Shown: one piece after another, positions 10,460-19,360 of the stretch | Layout: the number at the start of each line of letters is the position of its first letter | Position numbering within the stretch: the stretch's first letter is position 1 | Assembly: GCF_001641265.1 (NCBI RefSeq) | Contig: NW_020167524.1 | Span: forward strand, 62,001 to 126,000 | Source of the DNA: Pseudogymnoascus destructans | Taxonomy: Eukaryota > Ascomycota > Leotiomycetes > Thelebolales > Thelebolaceae | Direction: 5' to 3' | DNA: 64,000 nt | Made by a program: the position numbers and the translations under genes | Notes under the pieces: generated by a model | What the model saw: only the letters and a program-made list of their open reading frames with translations | The model's database searches: none | Told to the model about the DNA's origin: nothing

Positions 10460-11748
10460 TCAGCTGTAGATACCTCATTCACTTGAGCTTTGAGCTTCTG
10501 GGGACAGTCTCGAGCTCGATGTCCATTTTGTCGGCATATGAAGCATTTCCCAAGTTTCATGAGCATTTCTTTTGCTGGATCTTGATGCGGTAGTCGATAC
10601 AGCTTCTGCGTCTTGTTTTGCATGTTCGAATCCATTGTAGGTTGAGGGATTGAAGTTCGAAGTGCCTGGCCCTGATTTTGAGTTTGGCCCATGTTGTTCG
10701 AAAATGACTTTGGCTTCCTTTTGTCTTCTTGTTCCTTGATCCGCTGAATGTTCTGGTCGATGAGCATGCATTTCTTTGCAAACTCGTGAAGTGTAGTAGC
10801 TCCAACTTCAGCCACTAAGGCTTTCTGCATCTGTTGGTTGACTTTGAAGCGCAAGTCATCCAGCAAAGTTTCTTCAGAGTAATCAAGCTCTGTCGTGAGC
10901 CTTTGGAACTCAGCCCAGAACACTGCAAAGGTGTTGTTTCTCTGATACAGCTTTCGATACTCAGTTTGAGCTGTGTGCCTTCGATCGGGATCACTGAAGA
11001 CTTTTTCCAAAAGTTCGAGAATTTCTTCTGCTGTCTGCAATTTGTTTGTAGAGTTTGGTCGAAGCCTTGGATTGACATGTCGAACTGCCAGTCCTCCCAG
11101 TCGACTCTGAATGTAGCTCATTTGTAAAGTCTGTGTTGGAAAATGATCAATGTTGGCTTCGAGCTTGAGGCGAATTTTCACAACCCAGTCTTCAAATGCT
11201 GGCTCTATCCCATCTGTGAGGATTGGAGGGTCTGGAATCCGAGCTGACAGTCGACTGTGAGAGTGGTGTCCTGGTTCATTCTTCAGAGCTTGTTGGGTTT
11301 GCTTTTCAAGATATTTCTGAATTGTTTGTTGCTCTGTGATTTGTTGCTCGTTGCTCTGGATCAGTTCCTGTAACTGGAGAATGGCATCATCCTTTTTAGC
11401 CAGTATCGAATTTGAGTCCTCTGCTAGGGCCAAATAGTCCCGAAGAATGTTCTTGTGCAAAGTCCATGCCATTTTCTGGTTGGCGACAGATAGTTTCTGG
11501 AATTCGTCAAAGGTTTCAACATTCCATTCAGCCTTTTCATGTCGATTTGCAAGTATAGATTCATGTCTCTCTTGAGCTGTTTTGCCCAGAGTATGAAGGA
11601 AGGTTTCGGATTTGAAATTAGGATCATGAAGTTCATTGGTTTGGTTTGCAGAGCTTGGAATTGATGCTCCTTCTGCCAGGGATTCCTGGTCTTGTTCTGG
11701 ATCATTTCGAGCTGCCATTGCAGCTTTTTCTTCAGCAGTATAAGCCAT
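10432..11748 (-). CDS. gag: Retrotransposon Gag
   Basis: This 438-residue frame begins at ATG 11748, 352 nt inside the 5' LTR boundary, and ends with TAG at 10432-10434. It has a central retrotransposon Gag capsid-like region (LRFKVNQQMQKALVAEVG; WAEFQRL) and a C-terminal zinc knuckle CFICRQNGHRARDC, matching CX2CX4HX4C, which binds element RNA in virus-like particles. The N-terminal third is acidic and contains a likely coiled coil rich in Gln (about residues 115-150). Gag should be the major product, with Pol made as a minor Gag-Pol fusion. Confidence 0.93.
   Translation of the reverse strand: MAYTAEEKAAMAARNDPEQDQESLAEGASIPSSANQTNELHDPNFKSETFLHTLGKTAQERHESILANRHEKAEWNVETFDEFQKLSVANQKMAWTLHKNILRDYLALAEDSNSILAKKDDAILQLQELIQSNEQQITEQQTIQKYLEKQTQQALKNEPGHHSHSRLSARIPDPPILTDGIEPAFEDWVVKIRLKLEANIDHFPTQTLQMSYIQSRLGGLAVRHVNPRLRPNSTNKLQTAEEILELLEKVFSDPDRRHTAQTEYRKLYQRNNTFAVFWAEFQRLTTELDYSEETLLDDLRFKVNQQMQKALVAEVGATTLHEFAKKCMLIDQNIQRIKEQEDKRKPKSFSNNMGQTQNQGQALRTSIPQPTMDSNMQNKTQKLYRLPHQDPAKEMLMKLGKCFICRQNGHRARDCPQKLKAQVNEVSTAESIIDSENE
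10438..10444 (-). promoter_or_regulatory. Candidate -1 frameshift heptamer (GGAAAAC)
   Basis: In the gag frame the bases read G GAA AAC, two codons before the gag stop. A -1 slip re-pairs as GGA AAA, which is exactly the pol frame. The position at the end of the gag/pol overlap fits programmed -1 frameshifting. The heptamer is near-canonical rather than perfect X-XXY-YYZ, and I have not folded downstream RNA. Stop-and-reinitiate remains an alternative. Confidence 0.5.
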
Positions 11749-12087
11749 AGCGAGTTGCTATTTCAATTTCAGTTTATATCGTCAAGTCAGACACATATTG
11801 CCAAAGGCCCTATTGTGCAGTTGTTGGCTGTAGGAGCCACTCGAGAGGAGCGCACTTCCCCCACAGTTATATCCTTGTCGAGGGAGCGTTGTAAAAGGTC
11901 TGACTTGCGAAGGTGGTGTGTGTGTGTCGAGCTGACTGTCGAAAGCCAACTTTGAGGGGTTGCCTGGAGATCGTCCTGGAATCGACTTCCGGATAAGGTT
12001 TCTGGTTCTGGGGTTTTCAAAGAGTGGATTTCGATTTCGATTTCAGAAGAGGGTTCAGCTCAAAGAGCAGGAAAAGAGGTATAAGAG

Positions 12088-12098
12088 AGATTGAGTTT
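12088..12098 (-). promoter_or_regulatory. Self-priming primer-binding site
   Basis: On the sense strand, AAACTCAATCT begins 2 nt after the 5' LTR. Its 11 bases are perfectly complementary to AGATTGAGTTT inside the LTR itself (12158-12148, minus strand). In Tf1-type elements the first 11 nt of the mRNA fold back onto the PBS and are cleaved to prime reverse transcription in place of a tRNA. Both the 11-nt length and the location match that scheme. Confidence 0.8.
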
Positions 12099-12100
12099 TA

Positions 12101-12353
12101 TGTCACGGTTCACCAAGGCATAGGGCGCCAGTTGGGTATTATGAATTAAACTCAATCTAGAGAAGAAAGGAAAGAGAAGAGGAGCACTCGAGCAGTGGCT
12201 CGATCTATATACAGCTATTGTGGAGTGAATTCTCTTTAGCGAGACCAGTTCTGAGAATTCACTCCACAACTGAAAACTTCGCTCCAACCCCGGAAAGCTC
12301 CCCACACCCCTGAACCCCCACTCAAGCTGCAAGGCGCACTTGATATCGTAACA
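12101..12353 (-). repeat. 5' LTR with TATA box and predicted transcript start
   Basis: Right LTR, 253 bp. On the sense strand a TATATA lies at 12211-12206 and the segment predicted to be the RNA 5' end (AGATTGAGTTT) starts at 12158, 48 nt downstream of the TATA box. The 17-bp inverted repeat (12253-12269 and 12218-12234) lies just upstream of the TATA box. Confidence 0.9.
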
Positions 12354-12814
12354 GGAGGCAGCATTTCCAACCCAGGGTCATCGTCGGGAGGGGCATCTCC
12401 AATTGGGAGGAAGTCTTCGTCCGGAACTGAGTCTTCTACTGGGAGCTCGACACTGTATGAATCAGGATTGTCAAATTCGTCATCAGCTGGTTCCATTGAC
12501 TCATCAAGGTTTAATAAACCCTGGGCAATCTGTTCTGCAACCTGCTGGATATTTGCAGGGGGCAAAGGCGCTTCTCCGAAAACACTGTTGCCATCATCAT
12601 CAGCATCAGAATGATCTTCCCACCCACTCATATCCCTATCACCATAGAATGAATCACTTATATCATCTGCACTGAGAACTTGGTGCGTATGATTAAAAGT
12701 AACATTTCTATTTCTGTCATCTTGCTGCCGGAGAGCAGCCTGGGGAATAGGGATCCGATACAGTTGCTGCATCAGATTCCCACGCCTCATCCGCCAGGAT
12801 GAATGGCGAGGCAT
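12354..12814 (-). pseudogene. Decayed transposase-like gene, upstream part
   Basis: From ATG 12814 an open frame runs into the retrotransposon's right end at ...GLEMLP; removing the element and one copy of GGAGG continues the frame at 6388 with PAHPETETLP. The N-terminal 150 residues are hydrophilic and very acidic (DDISDSF, SDADDDGN, PPDDDPG), a common disordered leader in this kind of protein. It is the 5' part of the gene whose remainder lies at 3029-6388. The reading frame across the insertion shows the element landed in coding sequence. Confidence 0.65.
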
Positions 12815-14171
12815 TTCAAACCAAGATATCCTCCTATGGTTGAGCTATGGCCGGTGAGGTTGTAGAACTCAAACTTGTGGATTTGAGCGTCCGCCCGAGG
12901 TCAACTTGTCACTTTTCCTTGATTTTGAATGGCAGCACCAGGACATGATCTGGATTTCAGCCCGACTGAAGATGGCAAATGTTCACGGAATAAATCAATA
13001 AATCCAAGCTTAATTAAATTGATTTATTTGAGCTAACAAGCTGGGACTGTCAGATGGCAAGGCCACACCTGTTGCTGCAGCGGCTTCGGATTGACTGGTG
13101 CATGCAGCAGATGCTGGGATGATCCTGGGAGAGCCTTGCTGATTCTGCATATTCTAGGGGATAGTATGCTTGACTGTCGAAGTTGAGGCTATACAGAGGT
13201 GTATATGTCAGCTTTATTGTGTCTGTAGCAGGGGGATATTTCTGAGGCTACACGTACCTTTGGAGACAGCGGCAGTTCTCAGGGCAAATATGGAGATATA
13301 TCAAGATTCCAGACACAGGCAGGTCAAGCATATGATCATCTGTCGAGCTGTAGAGACCTAAGGAGGGCTTCATGTCAGCTTTCTGTGTGCCATAGCCGGT
13401 TGAGTTTCATAGCTGGGGGTCTTACCTCAGGGAAGTTTTCCTGGCTTCGTTTCTAACACAGGGATTGTTGGGGGATTTGTACACAAAGGCTGGAGATAGC
13501 ACTTTGCTTGAGCACAGGGCAGGCTTTAACTTTGTGCCTCCATTCAACTTTATGCGCAGAGTTGAGGAGAGTTGAGGAGACATCGCTCCCGTCCACGGTG
13601 TGAACCTTGGTGATATCTGTGATGATTCACAGAGTCACCTTGCGGAGGAGACAGAAGAAAGTGCTGAAAGGGTTTTCGAAGAGGTACTTTGAAATCTTGA
13701 GCCAATGATTCACCGAGCGCTCGGTGATGACAGAGAATATTTCTGATACTGCGGTGTGCTGTTTGCACTTTGGGCGATTCCTTTTTGGTTCTGGAGTTGC
13801 CCTTGAGGTATATGGACATATGAACTCTATTCCAAATAGTTAATATGTCTCCTATATCACTATCTGAGCTTGACTTACCTTTTTGGCGCCTGGATTCCTG
13901 GTTGGAAGGAATCTAGGATGAACTCTGTGATGAAGTTGAGAGCATGAGAGTTATGAGTGCTAGGTCATGTGACCTTATTTGGCCAGTGACCATGTTCTTG
14001 CTTCACTTTGGCCATTCTCTTTTCAAACTCTACCAATCCAAACAGGCTTCAAAATTATGATGTAAGATAGGTTTCTTTTCATCTACTATCTCTACAATTC
14101 ATTCTTTTACTGCGGCAGAGTACATATTTTATGTTTCATACAATTCTCCCAACATTTCTGTTGTTTCTACC
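12815..14171. other. Divergent intergenic region with unexplained splice-like signals
   Basis: About 1.36 kb separates the minus-strand transposase relic from the plus-strand gene at 14172. No protein is recognised. Minus-strand donor-like sites (complement of GTAAG) occur near 13424 and 13873, and a 90-codon frame (13550-13819, -) has no known motif. It may hold additional 5' exons of the relic, an unrecognised small gene, or a bidirectional promoter. Confidence 0.4.
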
Positions 14172-17100
14172 ATGTCCCCGTCTCCGTTTTCTGACTTTGA
14201 GGACCAGAGTTCCATATTCATAGATGATGAGAACTTGGATGTAAGTTTCTTATTATCTTATTAATCTTTTACTAATGTGGTTGTACACTGAGTCGTGAAT
14301 GTCACTGAGTCGTGAAACTTTTTTATACCCACCACTGTAAGGTATAATTAAACAACCACAACATGTATTAAAACTAAAACTATTCAGAATCTGATGAGCT
14401 AAGTACTTCTATGACCTCCTGACAAGTTCGTGCATTATGGCCAGCCCCCCCGCAAGTGCCACAATGTCGTACACCTGGTTGCCCCTCATTCCTACCAACC
14501 CCTCCAGAGCGCTTCTCGCGATTTATTTGCTCCGTAACTGCCCTTTGGGACAAATCATCATGTGCATCCCCTACAGAAAGTGCACACCCTTGACGGACAC
14601 GAGACTTTTTAGCCCTCCAGCGTTTGCTAAGAGCTTCGTTTGCTGCTCGAAGGGTGCGGACTTCAGCTGACAATAAAGTCATTTCATGTGCCAAAATCTC
14701 TGTCCCTTTAGCTAATGCAGTAACAGTAGCAAAAATGGGGGTTGGCGAGCTTCCTTGGTGCCGTGCAATGCGATTTTTAACTAGAGTAGTCTGTGAGAGA
14801 GCATCTATTGGCTTGCGAGGTGTTTGAGAAACCCAAGGATCAGCGTCTATAGAGGGGGGTCCTGTAGGTGTAGGAGTCCGCAACTTGACGTCTAGCTTTG
14901 AAATGATTACTTGCGGATCAAAGGGCACTAAACCAGCTCCGCGAAATCCAGCTTTGGCGTTTTGAGTTGTTATTGACTGGTTATAAGCTGCGTGGAAAGC
15001 TATAAAAAACTCAACCTTTGTAATATGGTTTATATGAGCCTTAATAAAGGTCTCAATTTGACGCCCATACATGCGTTTAAGAACACTAAAGCACCCAACA
15101 TCAAGTGGCTGAGTTAGGTGAGACGAGTGAGGAGGTAGACAGAGAGTTATGATGTTGTTTGCTTGCAATATTCCTGACACGCAGCTGATTCGTGACTTTC
15201 ATGCCCGTCTAAAACCAACATCCGATATGGTCCTTTTGCACGACTGCAAGTATGTTTATCGAAGTGATGAAGCCATTCTAGACCTGTCTCGTTGTTGGTC
15301 CATCCATTGCTTGTTGGTTTAATTACCCAATTGTGAGGAAGGCCGCCTTCAGTATACCAACTTGAAAGGTGACATTTCCCTTGAACTACTAAAAACGGAG
15401 GGATACTCCCGCCTTCAGCATTCACACAAACAATTGCTGTAGCCCATTCCCGATTGCCAGGCTGAACTGCCTTGCCTCTGCCACATCGATCGGCGTGCGT
15501 AACAACTAAAGCTGAGCTAATAACGCCCATCATGAAGCCCGTCTCGTCAAAGTTGTAGAAATCGCAGTCTTGGATGCCGTACTTTGCTCTCATGTTCTGC
15601 ACAAGTTGAAACCACGCTCCAATAAGCTCAGGATCTTCGCACAAGGCTCTTTGAAAGTCATAAACGCGATTAAAATGCATCTTTAACTCGGGGCGGCGTT
15701 GTATAAATCGATATGCCCACCGCGTCCCAACGTGCTTTCCCCCACGCGATTCAAGGATATAATTTGCCATATCCTCCACACTAGCAGGCCGAGGCGCAAA
15801 TCCTCTTGCATCCATATCCAATATATTTCGAATAATCACTTCCTCTTCTAGCTCAGTCAATTTAAGACTATTGGCTTTGGTTTCGCGTCGAGAAGGTCGG
15901 CCGGCCATTCTATCAGTAAGCGTAGAATAAGGCACTTTATATAGTATTGATGCAGACCTGCGATTAAGCGATTTACATGTTTGAAGAGCCTCAATAGCTA
16001 GAATGATTCGCGCTTCTTGGGTTTGGATTTCCATTGGTAGTTGTGGAGGAAACGCGTGTTGAAGTTCGTAGGTAGCTAAGTAGGGAAAAGTTCACGACTC
16101 GGTGACATTCACGACTCGGTGTACAACCACGTTAAGTGTTTTTAGCCACAGCTTCGTGACCAATATCGCCGCAATGAACGTTACGATGAACGCCGCTCCA
16201 GCCAGAGCAACAACTCCCCTCCTGGCCTCCACTCGGCGAATTTTTGGGCTGCTGCCCGGAAAGCATCACTTGATACCGGAAAGAAACGCAAGCGCACCAT
16301 GACCTACCATGACGATTCTCAGGAAGGACCAATGCGCAAAGCCATCTCCCGCCGATATGCAGAAGTACTGGATGAGCTTGAAGGAGATCATGAGATGCTG
16401 CACAGAAGGGAGCCAGAGGACTTCTGGGATGAGATCACTGAACGGCTGGACTTGGAAACATGCATAATGGTGCTCAGTTTCATGCGTCACGATGTAGAAG
16501 GAGCAAAAGATTGGATACTCGCAGAACTTCTCCCAGACACGCAACCATACTCGAAGGCGCTCGGAATTGCACGGGGTATGATCATGAACAAGACCAAGGA
16601 TTGGAAAAGCAAGTTGATCCGGCGGGTTACAGTAAGTTTCTCCATTCTGTATGTGCAAAAGGGCATAGCTAACATTTCAGGGCCATGTTCGAACTGTCCT
16701 TGCCGCAGACGCAGCAGCTGATGAATTACTAAACGGATGCACATCGCTGAAGGCCCTCGTTGAGGTCTTCCGGAAGAGATTTACAAAGGATAATTTCTTC
16801 GAAGTGTTTTTCTTTGTAGACGGGTATCTCGACTTTGACAAAACTGCACAGCTTGGGCAGTACTACTGCCGGGAGCTGTACGCTCATTTCTGTGGTCATG
16901 GCAAACTCCTTGTGGACTGGGAGAATTCAAAGGACCGGGTCGTTGAAGATCCGCGTTCGCAGCGCGCCTTTATGAAGATGATGATGCATTTCCCGTTGAG
17001 TGAGCACTTTGACGGCCTCTCTCGTGCAGAGTTCAAACTGACAGGTTTGAAAACGTCAGCAAACCGCGAGAAGATGGTCCCGAAGACATCAGATTTGGCT

Positions 17101-17353
17101 GTGGGTGTGGAATGTTTCTTTGCTTCAGATGTAGCGCCACCTCCAGTTGATTCTACGGTAAGGAATTTTTTTGCTATCTGTTTCTAAATACTGACACATA
17201 CTTCCACAGGTTCTACCAACTGCTGCCTCCGCTGAAACAGAAGCACCACCACCTGCCCCAACATCTGTTCTGCCTCATGCGCAGACATCGACGGCAACAA
17301 AGACTGCCTCTCGTGGCACTGGCAGCAAGCATCGCCGGAAGAGGCGACACTGA
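14172..17353 (+). CDS. Unknown protein; gene carries a Fot element in intron 1
   Basis: I do not recognise the product. Four exons give 389 residues: 14172-14240, 16152-16631, 16681-17157 and 17210-17353; phases all fit. Exon 1 encodes an acidic start (MSPSPFSDFEDQSS). Exon 2 holds a basic patch (TGKKRKRTM) and a region like RYAEVLDELEGDHEML, exon 3 an aromatic-rich block (FFEVFFFVDGYLDFDK), and exon 4 a Pro/Ala linker and a basic tail (KHRRKRRH), together suggesting a nuclear protein. Intron 1 is 1911 nt, but without the 1858-bp transposon and one TA it would be 51 nt. The gene is divergent from the transposase relic; in multi-gene fungal transposons such neighbours are sometimes element partners, which is only a guess here. 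The start codon and intron 1 are the least certain parts. Confidence 0.65.
14275..16132 (-). mobile_element. Fot/pogo-type (Tc1-mariner superfamily) DNA transposon
   Basis: The element is 1858 bp, flanked by TA (14273-14274 and 16133-16134). Its 42-bp terminal inverted repeats (14275-14316 and 16091-16132) begin AYGTGGTTGTACAC and each contain two copies of CACYGAGTCGTGAA. The three mismatches between the ends are all T at the left versus C at the right (read inward). The size, TA target and DDE_1-type transposase with a CENPB-like HTH are typical of fungal Fot/pogo elements. It sits within intron 1 of the gene at 14172-17353 in opposite orientation. Confidence 0.95.
14380..16034 (-). pseudogene. 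Fot/pogo transposase, one frameshift
   Basis: Translation starts at 16034. The N-terminal part has a psq-like HTH (RSASILYKVPYSTLTDRMAG) and a CENPB-type DNA-binding domain (MANYILESRGG...WAYRFIQRRPEL). The DDE domain shows the first Asp in FYNFDETGFMMG and the second in MLVLDGHESH. The frame is lost between about 15180 and 15147 by a shift equivalent to one missing base. The second frame then gives NNIITLCLPPHSSHLTQPLD, with the third catalytic Asp, and a C-terminal zinc knuckle CGTCGGAGHNARTC (CX2CX4HX4C). The break separates the third catalytic residue from the first two, so this copy should be inactive unless the shift is a sequencing error. Confidence 0.93.
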
Positions 17354-17838
17354 TGTGGATTTTCTGGCTTGCATCACATCAACGACATATACGCATTACG
17401 ATTTGGCTTGAAATTGGGGGCTTCTTTTGGGATGGCTGTTGAGCTGGCTGTGCTTGGTGATCCTGGGTCAACGGATTGAGGCTTTTATATTTGCTTGGCT
17501 GTAGCTAGATCTACATACAAATAAAACTGCCTTGAATGAAACTTGAACCCCCTTTCAGTGATATTTGAGCTCCCTATTGATATACCCTTTGCCTATTGTT
17601 TTGTCTTCTGTTCTAACTTGTGAAGAAGGGTGCTATGTCTCACCATCGATCTTTGGATAGCCTCAACATCTGAGAGCCTTGCAACAGTCCCATACCCAAG
17701 CTTCATTTCTCCCGTGGAAGCTATTGCTGTCTTTGTGGTCTTTGAAACGCCCCCGATCTACCTGTCCTGGCATCATTGCTTGGAGTCAGCTCTCCTGGTT
17801 ACAATTGAGGTCTTGGACTACGTGGCCTTGGACTACAC

Positions 17839-18004
17839 GGCCTTGGGCTACGCGGCGTCATATCTCTCCTCCGTCTCCTTCCTTTCTTCCGACAAGAAAT
17901 GGCTTTACTGAAACGCCTGTTTATGAGGCCTTGGGCTACGCAGCGTCATATCTCTCCTCCCTCTCCTTCATTTCTTCCGGCAAGAAATGGCTTTACTGAA
18001 ACGC
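17839..18004 (+). repeat. 88-bp-period tandem duplication
   Basis: The segment from GGCCTTGGGCTACGC to CTTTACTGAAACGC (17839-17916) recurs at 17927-18004 with a few substitutions, giving a period of 88 bp. Just upstream, a 15-bp motif (GGCCTTGGACTACRC) is iterated. The region is open in one frame through the first copy but has no recognisable product. Confidence 0.85.
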
Positions 18005-18507
18005 TCTGGGGTCTTAGAATCCTACGAACATGTAAGATCCAGAGCGTTCCACGATGGCCTCAATCTTCACGACCCTGCCACAATTAATATCTCCAGGAAT
18101 TGGAGCCTCACGAGCACCCCAGCCCCCCGCTGATGACACTCACTCCCACCGACAACGGATGCAATGGCATGGCAGTATTGCTACCGTTTGTTACTGTCGG
18201 CGGGCTCGCCGACCATAGCACGACAGTCATCAGGCATGGTTCTGTCGCTGGCAGCTATGATGGCTTCGCCGAGATCACCGTTTCGGGGGGAATTACGGAC
18301 ATGGCGGCCAAACCGTCGCCGGCTTCATCACAGTAAGTCCAAAAACGCTGTTATACTACGGCCTACATACTAACTACGGTCATAAACATGAACGGTCGAC
18401 AAACTTGCTACCGTTTTGGCCGCGCGACCGTCGTGCGACTGTGGCTGGCGTGGTTGGCCGTAGTGCGACCACAATTTCCTTGGCGACGGCGACCCTACTG
18501 CAGCCAT

Positions 18508-18540
18508 ACCGTACTGGAAATAGCCTGTGCGCTGGTAAGG
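18508..18540 (-). repeat. Dispersed repeat fragment, copy 2
   Basis: On the minus strand this segment matches 642-674 at 29 of 33 positions, with exact blocks of 18 and 11 bases. It lies in a 400-bp GC-rich tract with repeated GCGACCG/CGGTCGC words. Confidence 0.6.
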
Positions 18541-18767
18541 CAGCTTCAGCGTCATATTCTCAGCGACACATGCCATGTACAGCACCAAGAAATGGATAAA
18601 GCGGCATCTAATCTACACAGTGCCAAGTGAAGCCCTTCATTGATCGATATTATCTATATTTTCTCCCTCCTCCCTCTACCCTCTAAAGCGCCAGTTTTAC
18701 AGTCCCTGAATCCCACAGCACTTGTGGAAGAGCTGGACGAAAACGCCAACCAAACCCTCAGCCCCAT

Positions 18768-19360
18768 TTAACCTCTATCGTACTTACTCTTTGGGTCTTC
18801 GTAGTAGTGTGCCATCTCGAGTCCTGCCCGCTTGAATCCGCACTTCACGTAGAACCCCTCATTCGCCTCGCTGCAATCAAGAATGCTCTTGTAGCAGCCC
18901 ACCTTGGCCGCGATGAAATCGAGGGCTTGGATGAGCTTGAGTCCGAGCTTCTTACCCTGCTGGTCCTTCGCAACGGCAATGTCCTCGATGTGGCCGACGA
19001 GTCCGAGGTTGTGGATGCTGGGATAGGGTTAGTGAATATTCATCATCAGGGGAGTGGGTGAACTTACAACTTCCGCTCAACGATCAACGCACCGGTTCCT
19101 ACTATCCTGCCCTGGTCCTCGATGACGAGGAGGAAGTATCCTCCATTGCCTTGTGTGTCCATCCAGTCGTATCTCTCATTCCATTGCTCCTCCGTTATAT
19201 CTCCCACCGTTGTGAGGACGCGCAAGCAGTCGAGGAAGCCACGGGCGAAGTCGCTTTTCTCCAGTGCACGAATGGTATATGATTCGGGGAGCGACGCAGC
19301 GATTATGGGACAGATGAGGTCCGTGGAGAAGAGCCCCGCGTAGTTCTTTGTGGCGAGCAT
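18768..19360 (-). CDS. GNA1: Glucosamine 6-phosphate N-acetyltransferase
   Basis: This cytosolic GNAT enzyme transfers acetyl from acetyl-CoA to glucosamine 6-phosphate in the hexosamine pathway leading to UDP-GlcNAc, the precursor for chitin and glycans. Exons 19360-19068 and 19017-18768 give 180 residues, within the usual family size. Conserved blocks are YTIRALEKSDFARGFLDCLR, TQGNGGYFLLVIED, VGTGALIVERK, then across the intron IHNLGLVGHIEDIAV, the acetyl-CoA loop KDQQGKKLGLKLI, and CYKSILDCSEANEGFYVKCG. The intron (19067-19018) splits the Phe codon of ERKF. A possible extra donor lies near the stop (GTAAGT within the last codons), so the final few residues are less certain. Confidence 0.95.

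Larger units (their letters stand above)
6384..12358 (-). mobile_element. Ty3/Gypsy chromodomain LTR retrotransposon with 5-bp TSD
   Basis: A complete element of 5965 bp (6389-12353) is flanked by perfect 5-bp direct duplications GGAGG at 6384-6388 and 12354-12358. Both LTRs are 253 bp, begin TGT and end ACA, and differ at a single base (G at 6612, A at 12324), so the insertion is recent. Transcription runs on the minus strand: 5' LTR at the right, 352-nt leader, gag, then pol in the -1 frame, polypurine tract, 3' LTR at the left. Pol order (protease, RT, RNase H, integrase, chromodomain) makes it a chromovirus. The primer-binding site points to Tf1-type self-priming. Both gag and pol frames are open, so the copy may be active. 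It interrupts the transposase relic within a proline codon pair. Confidence 0.97.
17354..18767. other. Repeat-bearing intergenic region
   Basis: No gene is recognised between the unknown protein gene and GNA1. It contains the 88-bp tandem duplication at 17839-18004, GC-rich sequence with inverted repeat vocabulary at 18160-18560 that includes the second copy of the dispersed repeat, and a pyrimidine-rich tract near 18660-18690. Confidence 0.6.
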
